64,000 nt of DNA, taken from NCBI GenBank assembly GCA_037954325.1, contig JBBMNZ010000030.1, positions 4,301,001-4,365,000 of the forward strand, given 5' to 3'. Every line of letters starts with the position of its first letter. Positions within the stretch are counted from its first letter, which is position 1. Position numbers and translations under genes: made by a program. Source of the DNA: Fistularia commersonii (lineage: Eukaryota > Chordata > Actinopteri > Syngnathiformes > Fistulariidae). This document shows, in pieces, positions 10,809 through 22,451 of this stretch. The notes under the pieces are model-generated. The model did not search any database. It saw only the letters and a list, made by a program, of their open reading frames with translations, and was not told the origin of the DNA.

Positions 10809-11983
10809 CTACGATTATATAAATGCACCATTTATGGTGTTGGTTATAGAAAGATCTTGCTGGTAACGATACTTCCGATGTATCAAACTTCTTAGTCTGG
10901 GACTTCGGGTCTCGCTCTGGTTTCCAAGCTGTTGTTTCCGATTAATTTCTCCGCTTTAGAGTTGATCGTGCACGAGCCTGAAGCGGTATTCACCTGCCGT
11001 GTTCGAGCGCCCGCATCCCTGCAGATTCTATCCGTGGGAGGCGAAGCGCCCGCTTTGCCAATTCTCGTCTTCGGCACAGAAGAGTCGTTTTTTTTTTTTC
11101 TCACCTGCCTCTCAGATAGCATTTAACTCACCTCAGCGATTCTATTTATGCATTAAACATTCCTGTTCAACCCCCTCCCCATGTCTCGTGCTACCGGTGA
11201 AAAAGGCACAATACACAGACGGCATATTGATTTTCAAGATGCAGGAGGTTCTAAACTGCAATCGAGTCCCGCAGATGGAGAGCGTTGAGGAGAGTATTAA
11301 GCCTAAAATACCTGAGTGGGAGTAATTGGAAAACAAACACCCTCTCCTGTGTCTTCTGCCATTTACTGTCCAATTTTATATAAGGTTCTGAATTGCTTGG
11401 CAGAGACTGTATACGTCTTGTCCTTTCAGGTTTTCTTATTTAATTTAGCCGACGGGAGAGAAAAGATAGACTTTCTGCGTCATGATGACATTCTCTGATG
11501 GACCAATCGGGATGCCGATCGCTCGGACCCATATATCGTCCCCATTAACTTTCTATTTTTTCTCTTTTTTTGATTACATGTCTGTACATTTTTAAAAGTC
11601 TAAAAAATCTTGTGTCGTCGACACGCAAGACGAGTAATACAAGCGGATCGTTATTTGCGTGTAGTTTAATTGAATCACCGCCCCGGGGTCGCGGCAATAA
11701 TTCGATCACTGAGCGGCTAAATCAGTGTCAGCGCCATGTTTTCAGGAAGGGGCCTGGGAAGGATGAAATAAATAAATAGATAAATAAATAAATATATCCA
11801 TTTAATCCACTTAATGTACATAAAAAAAAAAAAAAATTGCATTTTTTAGCAAGCGTCATTTTAATGGAACAGAATATCGTCCCACAGCGGGGAAATTTCA
11901 ACCACTCACAGCAGAAAGTGGTCAGTACAAGAATAGTTAACAAAAATAGAAAAACTAAGAATAAACAATAAACAGTGGTAATA
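10809..11983. other. Intronic, no gene
   Basis: Mixed composition; poly-T at 11088-11099 and A-rich repeats at 11765-11836 (ATAAATAAA). Open frames of 60-108 codons here have no recognisable domains. Confidence 0.5.
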
Positions 11984-12320
11984 ATATACACGTCTCAAAA
12001 AAAGTAAGGGGAACACGAAAATAACGCATCCCAGATCCGAATGAATGAAATATTCTGTTTTTTTCTTTGGTCTTTACATGGTTGATCAATGGAAATCAAA
12101 TTTATTAACCCCTGGAGGTCTGGATTTGGAGACATGCCCTAAATTAAAGTGTAAAAACACACTCCAGGCTGATCCAACTAGGATGTAATGTCCTTAAAAC
12201 AAGTCAGAATGAATCAGATTTTTTGGACACTTTGAATTCACAGAAGTGTGTGTGATTGACTTGGAGTTGCATTGTGCTATTTAAGTGTTCCTTTTGTTTT
12301 GTTTTTTTGAGCAGTATTAT
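11984..12320 (+). mobile_element. MITE family B, copy 2 (best-preserved ends)
   Basis: The left end TACACGTCTCAAAAAAA and the reversed right end ATACTGCTCAAAAAAAC form an inverted repeat. The interior carries GGGGAACACGAAAATAACGC, CTGGAGGTCTGGATTTGGAG, AAAAACACACTCCAGGCTGA and ATGTAATGTCCTTAAAACAA. It is about 337 bp with no reading frame, in the same orientation as copy 1. Confidence 0.85.
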
Positions 12321-13256
12321 AGAAACTGGCGGGGCTTGTATTAACAAGTTACACCTAATCAATCTTTACCGGATCAGCGGGGTTTTATTCCCCGTCACAT
12401 CGCAGGTGGCGCTGTTCTGACTCAAAAATCAACAAAACCCGCGGACGAATGGGATTCAACATGAATGTTTGGAGAGGATATCGGAATTCATTATCAATAC
12501 CTCCTATCCTGCTCGCGTCGGGCAAGAGTTTAATCACGAGGAATCATCGAGAGACATCCAACAATTCATGTCCTCATTCACACGTCCGGGCAATTTGGGA
12601 TTTCCTATGAAGCCACTGCAAACGCTGTCAGAATCAAACCAGCTGTGAGGCAGAAATGCAATGTTGCTTCAAAACCAACAATGAATGCCAGTGAGAGGAA
12701 CGTTGGCAGGTAACGCCAAATTCATTCTGGCAGGATTTTGAAAAATGATTAATTTCTTTAGTCGGTAGGTGGACCGTTCTCCTTCTTCTCCTTCCGGCAG
12801 CTCCCTTCGGGGGTCGTCGCGGCCAATCATCTGCCTCCCCGCCTCTCTCACACCGACTAACTTCGTGTCCTCCTTTCCTCCATCCATTAATCTCCTCTCC
12901 GGTCTTCCTCCATCAACTCCTGCCCGGCAGCTCCAACCTCAACATCCTTCCACCCAGATCTTCTCCACCCCTCCTCTGCAGATGTCAGTCTGACTTTATC
13001 CAGAAGATTATCTCCAAAACATCTAAACAGATTCAATCCCGTCTAATGGACTCATTCCTGATCTCCTTCATCTTCCCCAAGATGGAGAAGATTAAATATA
13101 TATGTAAAAAAATAATAATAATAATATTTTAATATTTATTATTATCGAAAAATATTATTTAATCATAATTATATACGTATAGCATTATATATAGATATAT
13201 TTTTATAAATATAATATTGAAATATTTATTATTATTAATAATATTATTCATTAATG

Positions 13257-13295
<39 letters not shown>

Positions 13296-14256
13296 TAATA
13301 ATTTGTATGTTTACAGGTTAAAAGTCTACACAGGTATTGAAATATGGTGAGATGATGATTAGATACATTTACCGTGATAATCAATTAAATGTCATTAGTA
13401 TTTACTCTGTGCCCGATCAATTGTAATCGGTTATTTTTAAGTATTTCTCCACGCTGCCTTTTCCCAGCAAAAGGCCATCGACGTCACATGCGTTGACAAT
13501 CACGGATGACTGAAGCTGTTTCCTTCTTTGTTTTCCTCCACGGGTTTGATCTGGCAGGGTTAATAAGTTTATGCGTGTACACGGGGCTGCAGAGGTGCAT
13601 TTGGCTTGTTTTCCCAAAAAAAAAAAAAAAAAAAATGGAACAGTGCCTGAACCGACTGTATTTGATGAAGTGTCGCTCAGAGCGTGGCCGCACAGCGCGC
13701 CGGTGCCATGTCACTCCATTGTGTTTTTATTCCTCATAATGAGACTAATCTTCCTGAATCCTCAACTCCGTTTAAATCAAAGGTTGCTTCCCTCCCCGCA
13801 CTCTGAGGCCTGCGGTTTGACAGGGAATGTTCACTGAATATTCATGTTAAGAAGTCCTTGCAGTGATTTGTGATGCACTTTTTGCTTTAGCGAGTCGACT
13901 GGCTGCATCTAAATGCTGCGGCTTGAAGTACCTTCATCGTACAAGATCGGAGTGAGTGGACGGATCCGGGGAATAAACATCACAACAGACCTTGAGATTC
14001 TTCAGGCCACGGCGCTGGCTGTCTGGATGATGCTGAGATGCGATAACAATAACGGCGTAGCGCGATGTAGCAACACCGTTAGCTTTGTTAGCGCCTTTCT
14101 TCCAGTATCAGCTCCTGTCCCAGCCCGACTGAGCAGGATTAGCAGTATCCAAAACACATTGACCAATTCAAGAACCTCTGCTTAGGAACGCCCTGTTTTA
14201 CGAACAAATCAGCTTACGAACGCACAAACGACTCTTTCAGTGTTGTGGCGTTGTAG
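12321..14256. other. Intronic, no gene; AT-rich block in the middle
   Basis: An A/T-only low-complexity block spans 13085-13310, with (TA)n at 13263-13288. Poly-A lies at 13616-13635. A pyrimidine-rich block runs 12770-12990. Open frames across these are compositional. Nothing is recognised in 13800-14150. Confidence 0.5.
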
Positions 14257-14660
14257 CAGTTGTGCATTTCTTTCCACGTTGGAAAGGTTAGAGGCGCTAG
14301 TGATCGTGGTGTTAAGAAGAAATTAAGATTTACGGTTGATCTAAAGAAAGACATAAGAGCTGAACGTGAGAGACGTGTTCGGGTTACAGATCTCGCCAAG
14401 CGCTACGACATGGCTAAGTCAACGATCTGTACGATCACGAAAAACAAAAATCCACCAAAGACGGCTGATATGGCTCAAGGGATGACTATGTTAACAAAGC
14501 AAAGTTATTGTTAGATTGGATTAACAAAAGATAGCTTGCCGGAGATAGCGTTAGCAACGATGTCGTACGCCAGAAGGCTTTATTTTTACTGATTTAGTGA
14601 AGGAAACACAGAGTACAAGTGCTGGCAAGACGAGAAAGGACATCAGAAACACGGCAATAA
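14257..14660 (+). pseudogene. Tigger/Jerky-like transposase relic (HTH plus start of CENP-B DNA-binding domain)
   Basis: The plus-strand frame 14260-14514 contains RVTDLAKRYDMAKSTICTI, a psq/CENP-B-type helix-turn-helix preceded by a basic stretch (GVKKKLRFTVDLKKDI). After it, in a shifted frame with an in-frame stop near 14535, the DNA reads LLDWINK, LAGDSVSNDVVRQKAL and, after another shift, TDLVKETQSTSAG. This is the expected order for the second CENP-B/Tc5-type DNA-binding domain. Frameshifts and stops show it is dead. The DDE catalytic part is absent. It differs in sequence from the Tigger piece at 10362-10580. Confidence 0.7.
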
Positions 14661-14829
14661 TTAAGGTTATCTTCAAAATTAACCCATATAAATGTTACAA
14701 AAGAGTGCTGTATGAACAGATGAGTGGGATTTCAATGGGAAACAAGATTTGGTCGGCGCACGTTTCGATTTTGAACGATAAAAACAATACAATGAAATTC
14801 TCAAGCCGAGGTCGTACAGTATGTTTGAC

Positions 14830-14960
14830 CGTGTGATTGACTGGCGATCGGTCCAAGGTGAACCCTGCCTCTCGCACGAAGACAGCCGGGACGGGTTCCA
14901 GGAGCCCCGCGACCCCGAGTGCAGGATAAGCAGTATGGATAATGAATGAATAAATCAATG
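14830..14960 (+). mobile_element. LINE L2-type 3' tail
   Basis: Reads GTGATTGACTGGCGATCGGT, CCAAGGTGAACCCTGCCTCT, then 'GACAGCCGGGACGGGTTCCA', 'CCCCGCGACCCCGAGTGCAG' and a GGATAATGAATGAATAAAT tail. This is the standard order of the teleost L2 3' UTR, and it serves as the reference copy for the fragments elsewhere in the window. No protein-coding part is present. Confidence 0.85.
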
Positions 14961-16181
14961 GTAATGATATTAATACATGCATACTTAATCTTGCATGTGC
15001 TGCTGTTGAGTACAGGTGACTTTTCCCTGTCATTCTCTTATTCACATTAATGAGGAACGCACTGGTACCTTTTTCTTTTTTTGGGGGTGCCTGTAGAAAA
15101 ACCCTGAACATGAAAGCTCCCGAGCCAGTGGCTCTGCGCCGGTTCGAGCTCTGGAAATTAACGGCGGGAAAAAAACATGACGCCGATGCATTAATCATTA
15201 ACTCCTTTCTAGTGAGAGGAGCCTAACTGGATGCGGTAATTGAGAATCCTTTCTCTTAACCAACGCTTTGCCTCAGAAGAGCATAATGAGAGAAAAAGAG
15301 GTGTGTGTGTGTGTGCGTGTGGAAGTAAGTGTGTATAAAGACAGGAATTCCAGTTCCATGGATTATTCCTTTGCGAGAACAAAACAGAAATAAGGGCTTG
15401 ATGGGGGGGATGAGAGCCAGGCTGGATTCACATAATGATGGTTGTGTTTTCGGTGAATGATGCCATGTGTGTGTGTGTGTGTGTGTGTGTAAAAATACTG
15501 CATGTGAGTACTCGTGCAGGTTTTCTGTACTCGCTCCTTATTGCTCCCAGCGAGAGCCGACGATAAGGTTTCTTTTATTACCTGCTTCGAGTGACTTCCT
15601 CTTATTCGGTGACGGGGTAATGATATAGTTTATGAGATTTATCGAGTAAATTGCCCCCTTCCCGCTTGTCTTCTTTGATTACAAATGTCTGTAATTTTGG
15701 AAAAAAAAAAAGAAATGAAGCAGGAGGAAAAGAGGAAAACGCCGTGATTCGGTCCAAGACATCCTTTTTTGCACGGCTGCCCCACTTTTTCGGTGAATTT
15801 CCGAGGAGCCGCGCCCGTCCGCGGCTTCATCATAAATCCACGATGTCGTGCGCGGGACCGTCGCCATCAGAGGGAAGAGCCGGTGCCGGCCATTTGTCCA
15901 AACGCCTAAAGCTCTTTTACCTGACACGCGTCTCATGAGGCTGCATGAATTATAACTGCGGAAGCAAAGGTGGAAGGGGTTTCGGCACCGTTATAGCTTT
16001 ATATAAAAAAAAAAAAAAAAAAAAAACACCCTGGAGAACCAGAGTGGGGTGAAAGGTGGGTCTGGGAAATGTGTGTATTGATGTTTTTTTTTTTTTCACC
16101 ATGTCCTCAATTTCCTCTGAACCCACACTCAAACCCAATCACAAAATTTGAAATAAACAGAAAACAAAGGGTAATTAGTCT
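14961..16181. other. Intronic, no gene; two GT microsatellites
   Basis: GT runs lie at about 15300-15324 and 15466-15491. Poly-A runs lie at 15700-15711 and 16005-16025. The 167-codon minus frame 14695-15198 partly overlaps the L2 tail and has no domain. CpG is fairly frequent at 15540-15950, but nothing is recognised. Confidence 0.5.
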
Positions 16182-16790
16182 GCATATGACGTGCAGATGA
16201 GAGAGTGAATACTTCTTTTCTGAATATTTTCCAGAAAATGTATCGATCCCCATCGGGAAATGTTTTTTTTTTTTTTTTCACAGCAGCGTAACGGTTATTA
16301 TGTCAAAAAAAAAGAAAAAAAATATGAATAAAGATAGAAAGGCGGAAGACAGGAGATGAAAAAATGAAAGGAATTGAATGGTCGCATGTCTTTAAATGAT
16401 GTATAGATGAGAGGGTGAATGCTTCTTTGTCTCTAGATGAGGTTTCAATGAGGCAGTGAATGGCTGTGAATGGTTTCATGTCAGCATATGATGTATGAAT
16501 GAGAGGATAAACTTTTGTATGTCTGTATGCAGCGTGAATGACATGGTGAATAGTAGCATGTCTTTACGTGACCAATGGAAGTGAAGGTTGAAAGGTTGTT
16601 TGTCTCCATGTGACGCGTGGAGCAGAGGGTGAATGGTCGCATGTCTGGCGCTGATATATGAACGAGTGTGTGAACGGTTGTATGTCTCGATGTGACATAT
16701 GGACGAGATGGTGAACGGCTGCATCTCTATATGTGGCCTTCTGATAGACTGGCGACTGTTCCTGGGTGAACCATGCCTCTCAGCCAATGA
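16182..16790 (+). repeat. Diverged ~50-bp minisatellite ending in an L2 tail
   Basis: A motif close to GTGAATGGT-(G/C)-ATGTCT, about 12-15 bases, then ATGA-(G)AGGGTGAA, recurs many times from 16378 to 16730 with roughly 45-60 bp spacing. One outlying copy is at 16182-16210. It runs directly into 'GATAGACTGGCGACTGTTCC' and 'TGGGTGAACCATGCCTCTC' at 16742-16778, which is the start of the L2 3' tail. The array therefore looks like an expanded part of an L2 3' UTR. A T-rich/A-rich interruption sits at 16262-16330. Confidence 0.75.
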
Positions 16791-17593
16791 CATTTGCAAC
16801 TGCATATATATATACATATATATTGTGTGTGTGTTTGTGCTTGTGGTATATCTATATTATACGTAAATATCAATTATTATATATGAATATATTGTATATG
16901 TTATACATGGGTATATTTATATGCATTCATACTTTTAATGTTATCGTTGCTTTTTTTTTTTTTCTAATGTTAATACTCAGTTGTTTAAGAAATTGTATCA
17001 TGACTATGATATGGAGAGACTTTTTTTATAGATTATACTTTTACAGTTAAGAGTTTATAAGAATAAGAACAAGAATTAGAATAACTTTATTTATTCCGAA
17101 GGAAATAGTTGTGCCAGAGTTTCCAGTAAAACATAACAATAATAAATAATAGTAGGAAATTGTACAAACAGTCTAAATAAAGGGGGAAGAATAAGAAATA
17201 CAAATGAAACTATAAAGTGTCTAAGTAACAAGTTAAGGCTAGAGAGTGTCTTAAGGTCTTATTTTTTCTTTTTTTTTCTTTTTTCTTTTATTTTTAGCTA
17301 GCTTGTCACTGTGTTGTCCTTGTATGTCTTTCTTGCTGCTGCTTAGCAATTTCCCAAGCATGGGATTCTTAAAGTTCATCTTGTCTCCTGATATTCCATA
17401 TGAAGTACTTATGATGCATTTTCAACTTAGAAAAAAAAACAAAAACAGCTCAATGGAAAATCAATGAATGGGGGAAACATTTTTGCGCTGACGGTGAGTT
17501 CCACATGTTCTTTTGTCACTGCATCCGCTGTGCGAACATGAGGCGAAGTTACAATTTTCATCCCGGAATGGCCTTTTGTACAATACAAACCTA
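16791..17593. other. Intronic, no gene; includes a retroposon-tail-like block
   Basis: AT-rich sequence at 16800-16960. From about 17055 to 17215, 'ATAACTTTATTTATTCCGAA' followed by A-rich sequence resembles the reversed 3' end of fish LINE/SINE elements. I cannot name the family. 17270-17300 is T-rich. No gene is visible. Confidence 0.45.
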
Positions 17594-18823
17594 CCGTATT
17601 TTTCAAACCATGAGTCGCAGTTTTCTTCATAGTTTGGCCGGGGGTGCGACTTATACCCCGGAGCGACTTATGCGTGAAATAATTGAGCTCTCTTTCTCTG
17701 ATGTGTGTATGTGTCTGTGTCTGCGTGTGTGTCTTAAATACATCAGAGATCGTCACACACACACGCCAACCAATCCAAACTCAGCGGGGGCGGGTCATGG
17801 CAGAAGTGCGTTGTGAAAAAAGATGCCACCAGCGACTTCCGTACCTATGAAAATTGATCATTTCAATATTCGCGGTAACTTATAAAAACAACTGGGAAGG
17901 GCTGAACAAATAAGGCACCGAAGAGAAAATGCTATTCTGAAGGTTACAAGTTGGAAGTAGTGAAATATGCAGCCGAAAACGGCAATCGAGCAGCAGAAAG
18001 AAAGTTTGAAGTTCGTGAGAAACTTGTAAGGGACTGGCAAAAAGCGGAGGTTACTCTTATTGAAATGAAGAAAACTAAAAAAGCTGATCTCGGGCTAAAA
18101 GCTAGCTGGCCATGGCTAGAGGAACGAGTTCACACACGGGTGCTTGAACAACGTGCTGTCGGGAGATGCTTGTCAACAGGACAGTTGTCTCTTCACTCCA
18201 ATGAGATGAATAGAAATGACTCTGCAGGAGGACCTTCCTGGTGTTACCGCTTCATGCAATGCGATCGCCTCTCTATCAGGGAAAGGACGCCATCCTGTCT
18301 GGATTCAGAAAGACTGGAAATATTGGAACTGCAAGTGACGATGACTCTGACGTAGCGCCGTACCGGTAGAAGCAGACGCAGCGCATTGTCTAGCTTCGGA
18401 GAGGGCGGAGTTGTTTAGAAGTGACACCAAAAAATTGGATTAAGTGATTAAATGTGACGCTTGATTGTTTGGTTGCAGCATGTGCTATATGTTATCGTTA
18501 TTTGAATGACTCTTATCGCAATATGTAACATCAACAAAGCCTACCAGGCATGTTCTAAGTTTGTTGCTTATGTGTCATATAGGCTATAATAGGCTATACT
18601 TATTCAACCTGTTGTTCTCTAATCTATTTTTTTTTTTAAATTGCCCTCCAAGATGAAACGTCTATTCTTGGTGTTGGATTTTATCAAATAAATTTCCCCC
18701 CAAAAATGCGACTTATACTCCAGTGCGACTTATACATGTTTTTTTTTTTTTTTCGGTCTTTATAATGCATTTTTGGCTTGTGCGACTTATACTCCGGAGT
18801 GACGTATAGTCCGAAAAATACGG
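17594..18823 (+). mobile_element. Pogo-like DNA transposon, 1.23 kb, complete ends
   Basis: Both ends carry a perfect 11-bp inverted repeat, CCGTATTTTTC (17594-17604, and reversed at 18813-18823). Each is flanked by TA (17592-17593 and 18824-18825), the target duplication of Tc1/mariner-superfamily elements. Next to the ends are repeated GTGCGACTTATACTCCGGAG-type motifs, present in both orientations and probably transposase binding sites. The interior keeps the 5' part of a transposase gene (separate entry) and lacks the catalytic core, so this is an internally deleted, non-autonomous copy. Confidence 0.85.
17919..18355 (+). pseudogene. Pogo-like transposase N-terminal part (two DNA-binding domains)
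   Basis: The frame is open from about 17919 to the stop at 18353-18355; the first in-frame ATG is 17951. It reads PKRKCYSEGYKLEVVKYAAE, NGNRAAERKFEV and REKLVRDWQK: a Brinker/psq-type helix-turn-helix. It continues through KKADLGLKASWPWLEERVH and VLEQRAVGRCLSTGQ into AGGPSWCYRFMQCDRLSIRER, typical of the CENP-B/Tc5 DNA-binding domain of pogo-like and POGK-related transposases. The DDE catalytic domain is absent, the protein ending in a short acidic tail. Such a protein could at most bind the element's own ends. Expression is unknown. A shared transposon origin with POGK is family knowledge. Confidence 0.8.
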
Positions 18824-18957
18824 TATGTGGGAAAGTATACTCCAGTGCGACTTATATATGTTTTTTTTTTCGGTCTTTATTATGCATTTTTGGCTTGTGC
18901 GACTTATACTCCGGAGCGACGTATAGTCCGAAAAATCCGGTATGTTGGAAAGTATCT
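18715..18957. repeat. Tandem duplication of the 3' end of the pogo-like element plus flank
   Basis: Bases 18715-18836 and 18837-18957 are near-identical in order: ATACTCCAGTGCGACTTATA, a T run, TCGGTCTTTAT-ATGCATTTT, CTTGTGCGACTTATACTCCG, then the element end and TATGT(G/T)GGAAAGTAT. The duplicated unit includes about a dozen bases beyond the transposon terminus, so the duplication post-dates insertion. Confidence 0.85.
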
Positions 18958-21900
18958 GGCGACCGACGGGTGTGTGTTTACAGTTTATCGACGATTTAGG
19001 AAGATGTAGAAAACGAGACGAATTAAAAAGTCAGAGCAGCCGGTGGAAGTCAGAACGGCAGAAGCAGGCGGGTGAGCGGAGCGAGTAACCCACTCCTCTG
19101 ACTTTACCGGGACGACGTCCGTGTTTACCCCGTATCTTCTTGTCGGACCTCATTAGTCAGGTGGGAGACGATGACGCCCAGCAGGTACAAGATATTTGAG
19201 CACCTTCCCCCCTCGCTGGCTAAGACGGCTCCCGCCTCATTAACCCCGAGCCCGGTAGCACACCTGCCAATCAGCCGGGGTTTATGTATCTACTCTTTGT
19301 GTCTTCGCGGAGAGGCCTCATTAGGTGCTGAGTGATGAAATCAATAGTAAACACTCTGGATTCTGCATTTGCGCTCCGGCTCGTGTCCCCCCTTCCTCCC
19401 CCCTTCTCCTTCCCTCACGACTTTCAAATGCTCAGTCCCGCACCGCCCGACTCTCTCCCCTTCTCTAAATTCCGACACTGACAAGCCCGAGTTGCCGCTC
19501 ATCCTCTCCATTCCCTCCCCGAGCTTCTGTTTACCGCTCGGCATTCTTTGTCTGCTCTCCGTGACCCACTTTTCTTAGAAAGCGGAGTTTTAAAGATTCA
19601 TTACTTATTCCGGTCGCTCCCCGTCCTCTTCAAAGTTGTGCAGAGTCAGAGGTCTGCAAAACTGCCGTTCCAGGCAAAGTGCCGCATTTAACCGAAATTT
19701 AATATAGAAATAACCGCCCAAACATGAGGGTTATTATTGCAGCTCGATATGGTTCGGAGTTTCAAAAAAAAAAAAAATGGATTCAAATGTCACCCATTTA
19801 AAGGCATTTTTAGTAGAATAAATGAAAATGAACTGAATGTTCCACTATCACATATTTTACATGTGGTTTACTCAAATAATTATGTTCAACTGGATCTAGA
19901 CAGTTTAGGTTCCTTTCAGTGATAAAAACAAACAAGGAAAAAAATTACAAAATAATTTATGCTTTTCATAATGTGCGTAAAATGAGCGCCACGATACAGT
20001 GCACCGTTGACTTTTATACATAGAGATAAAATGGGACCCGAACCCTCCTGTTACATGATGTTGGCTCCAAGAGAGTCTAAACATTGTTTTAAAAAAAATA
20101 AAATAAAAAATAAATGTAATAAATAAATAAAAAAGAAAAAGACAGGAATGGGAGTCGATGAGTATTCAACAGTCAGCTGAGGAAAGACGCCTCTGAGGGA
20201 ATTTTTGAAGTTTGAAAGATTCATTGCTCTTCATGCGGTTGCAGCTTTTTGAAAGGCTGCAGCTTCATCGGGCAGATTGCAAGCCTGTAAGACTGGCGGC
20301 ATTCCTGATGTTGATCTACAGATCGAAACACACACACACACACACACATGCGTATTGTGAATGACATACACACAGTTCGCCCTCGAGCTCCACGCTAACA
20401 TGACAAACTGTTTGGAAGTTACAACACACGTCGCGAAGGTACCGGGACACGAATACCTTCGCGCAGCCTTCATGCTACACACTGCATAAATAAATGATCT
20501 GAACTGGAGGCTAAATAAACAAATGTAATACGATGTAAAACCGTCGTACTTGTACTTGTATCATCAATTTTAACTTCCGCGATTCGTGACCGTCGGTGTG
20601 TTTGAAGGCCAGATATATAAACTTTCTATTATCCTGATTTTTATTCTTATTATCAGGATTGTGGTGTATTGACTCATTTTTTAAAAGTATTTATTCATTG
20701 ATTTACTAATGCATGTATTTATTCATTCATTTTGAAGAGGCTAAAATTACACAGTGTAAATCTGGTGATAAACACCATTAGGAAGGATGCGTTTGTTTAC
20801 GCCTCGTCCTTTTTACGCCGCAGAGATGAGCTATTTGCTGATTATGTGGACCTTTCAGCTCGTATTAAAAGGACCTTTGCGACACAAAAACATCGCACAA
20901 GCAATTATATGAATACCCTCTCATGAGTACAAATACAGCCAGAAATTAGAAGATTGATGCGAATCAATAGTACAAGGGTCCGAGGAAGAACCAGTGACGC
21001 AGACGCCTGATGCCTCTGTGTTATTTTTATGTTTTTACAATCCTATTCTTCGCCGCCGCTCATGTACGCGCGCGTCGTCTCGCTGCGCCGCCGCTCGCCC
21101 TTCTCGAAACCGCATTCATTTCCTCCCATAATTCCAGACAACAGTTGCTTAATGGGGATATCAAAATCTCGTCAGCCTCCAATTTACAAGTGCTTTCGGA
21201 AACCGCAAGAATACCCTTCGCCGGCGTGGAAGGCAGCGGCTGCGCAAATAAACAGCTACGCCATCATTTCCGTGTACCTTTGTTCAACACCTGCTGTGGT
21301 TGACTGACAAAAAAAACAAAACCAAACACATCACATGATATCTGTGTATTTATTATGCGTCACCGTGCCGCAAACTTATCTGCCGCCGGTATCGACACGC
21401 TCAAGTGCTCCCGATCGACGTCTGGTCCCTTCATCTCGGCATCACGCTTTCTCATAAATGTTTAATTCCGAGTCTGGATTTCTGTCGGGGTTCTTTGATC
21501 TCGCCGGTATCGGGGAAGGGCTACGGATACGATCCGTTTCCCCCCTCCCACTTTGCTCTTTTCGATCCCCGAGAGACCGACCCGGAGAGGATTATCAACA
21601 AGACTGTCGGGGGATAATGAGACTATCGCAGACGCCCTCCTCCTCCTCTTCGGGCTGGAAATAACCCGCTCGGCCCCCGACTTCTCAATTCAAACGGCGT
21701 AAATGGGACCTACCGTCCCGTGGAGGGGATCCGAGCCCCTCTCACTTGTTGACGATAACGCCGCCGTTCGTCCCCTCCCCGGAAAGGGGGTCCCATTATC
21801 AAGACCTAATCCGGTATCTGGAGTCTTGACCTCTCGGCGGTTCCCTTCTGTTTTCATCTCCGTTCAATCAGGGCTCTTCAGGTGTTTCCATCCGGGTGCT

Positions 21901-22451
21901 TTGTGCATTCCCTTTCATACGTGTCCATTTCACTAATGGCCTCCCTCCCGTTCGCCGGTGTTCCTCTTCTTTTTCTTTCTCCTTATCTCCACCCCCTCCT
22001 CCCCACCACCGCCACCACCACCACCCTCACATCTTCCCCATCTCCGTCGTCTCCTTCTGTCTCTGACTGACATTGTTATAAATTGATTTTCAGCCCGGTG
22101 TGTTCCCTCTGTCTCTCCCCAGACATTTCCCTGATTTATCTTCACCCCCTCCGGGGTGTAGTCGGGACCCCGGGCTGACTGTCACTCAGGGCCGGCGCGA
22201 AGCGGTCTAATTCCTGGCTGACAAAGATTCCTGACAGCAGGAACCAATGGGATATTTCTAACATGGTTACTCTCTCCCGCTCTGTCTTCCCGCCTTGTTG
22301 CGTTTTTACCTTTTGCGATCCGGCCCGTCCCCCTCTCCCGCCGATTTAGTCTGACAACTCTTTTTTTTTTTTTTTCGTTTTTTCCGTCCCTCTCCTGCGC
22401 TTGAAGTCTCCTCTTCCCACGGAGAGAAATTAAAATCGCCTTCATTTACAA
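18958..22451. other. Intronic, no gene
   Basis: Contains poly-A at 19760-19772, A-rich ATAAA repeats at 20085-20135, a CA run at 20328-20348, and a pyrimidine-rich block at 21890-22070. CpG is frequent at 21370-21860 and 19030-19290. Open frames of 60-97 codons have no recognisable domains. 19140-19340 is complex, non-repetitive sequence that could hold conserved non-coding DNA, but the sequence alone does not show that. Confidence 0.45.

Noticed and set aside
14695..15198. 167-codon minus frame
   Set aside because: It overlaps the L2 3' tail on the opposite strand and has no recognisable domain.
16182..16790. Binding-site array or centromere-like satellite
   Set aside because: Continuity with the L2 tail and matching motifs beside other L2 tails make an L2 3'-UTR origin the simpler explanation.
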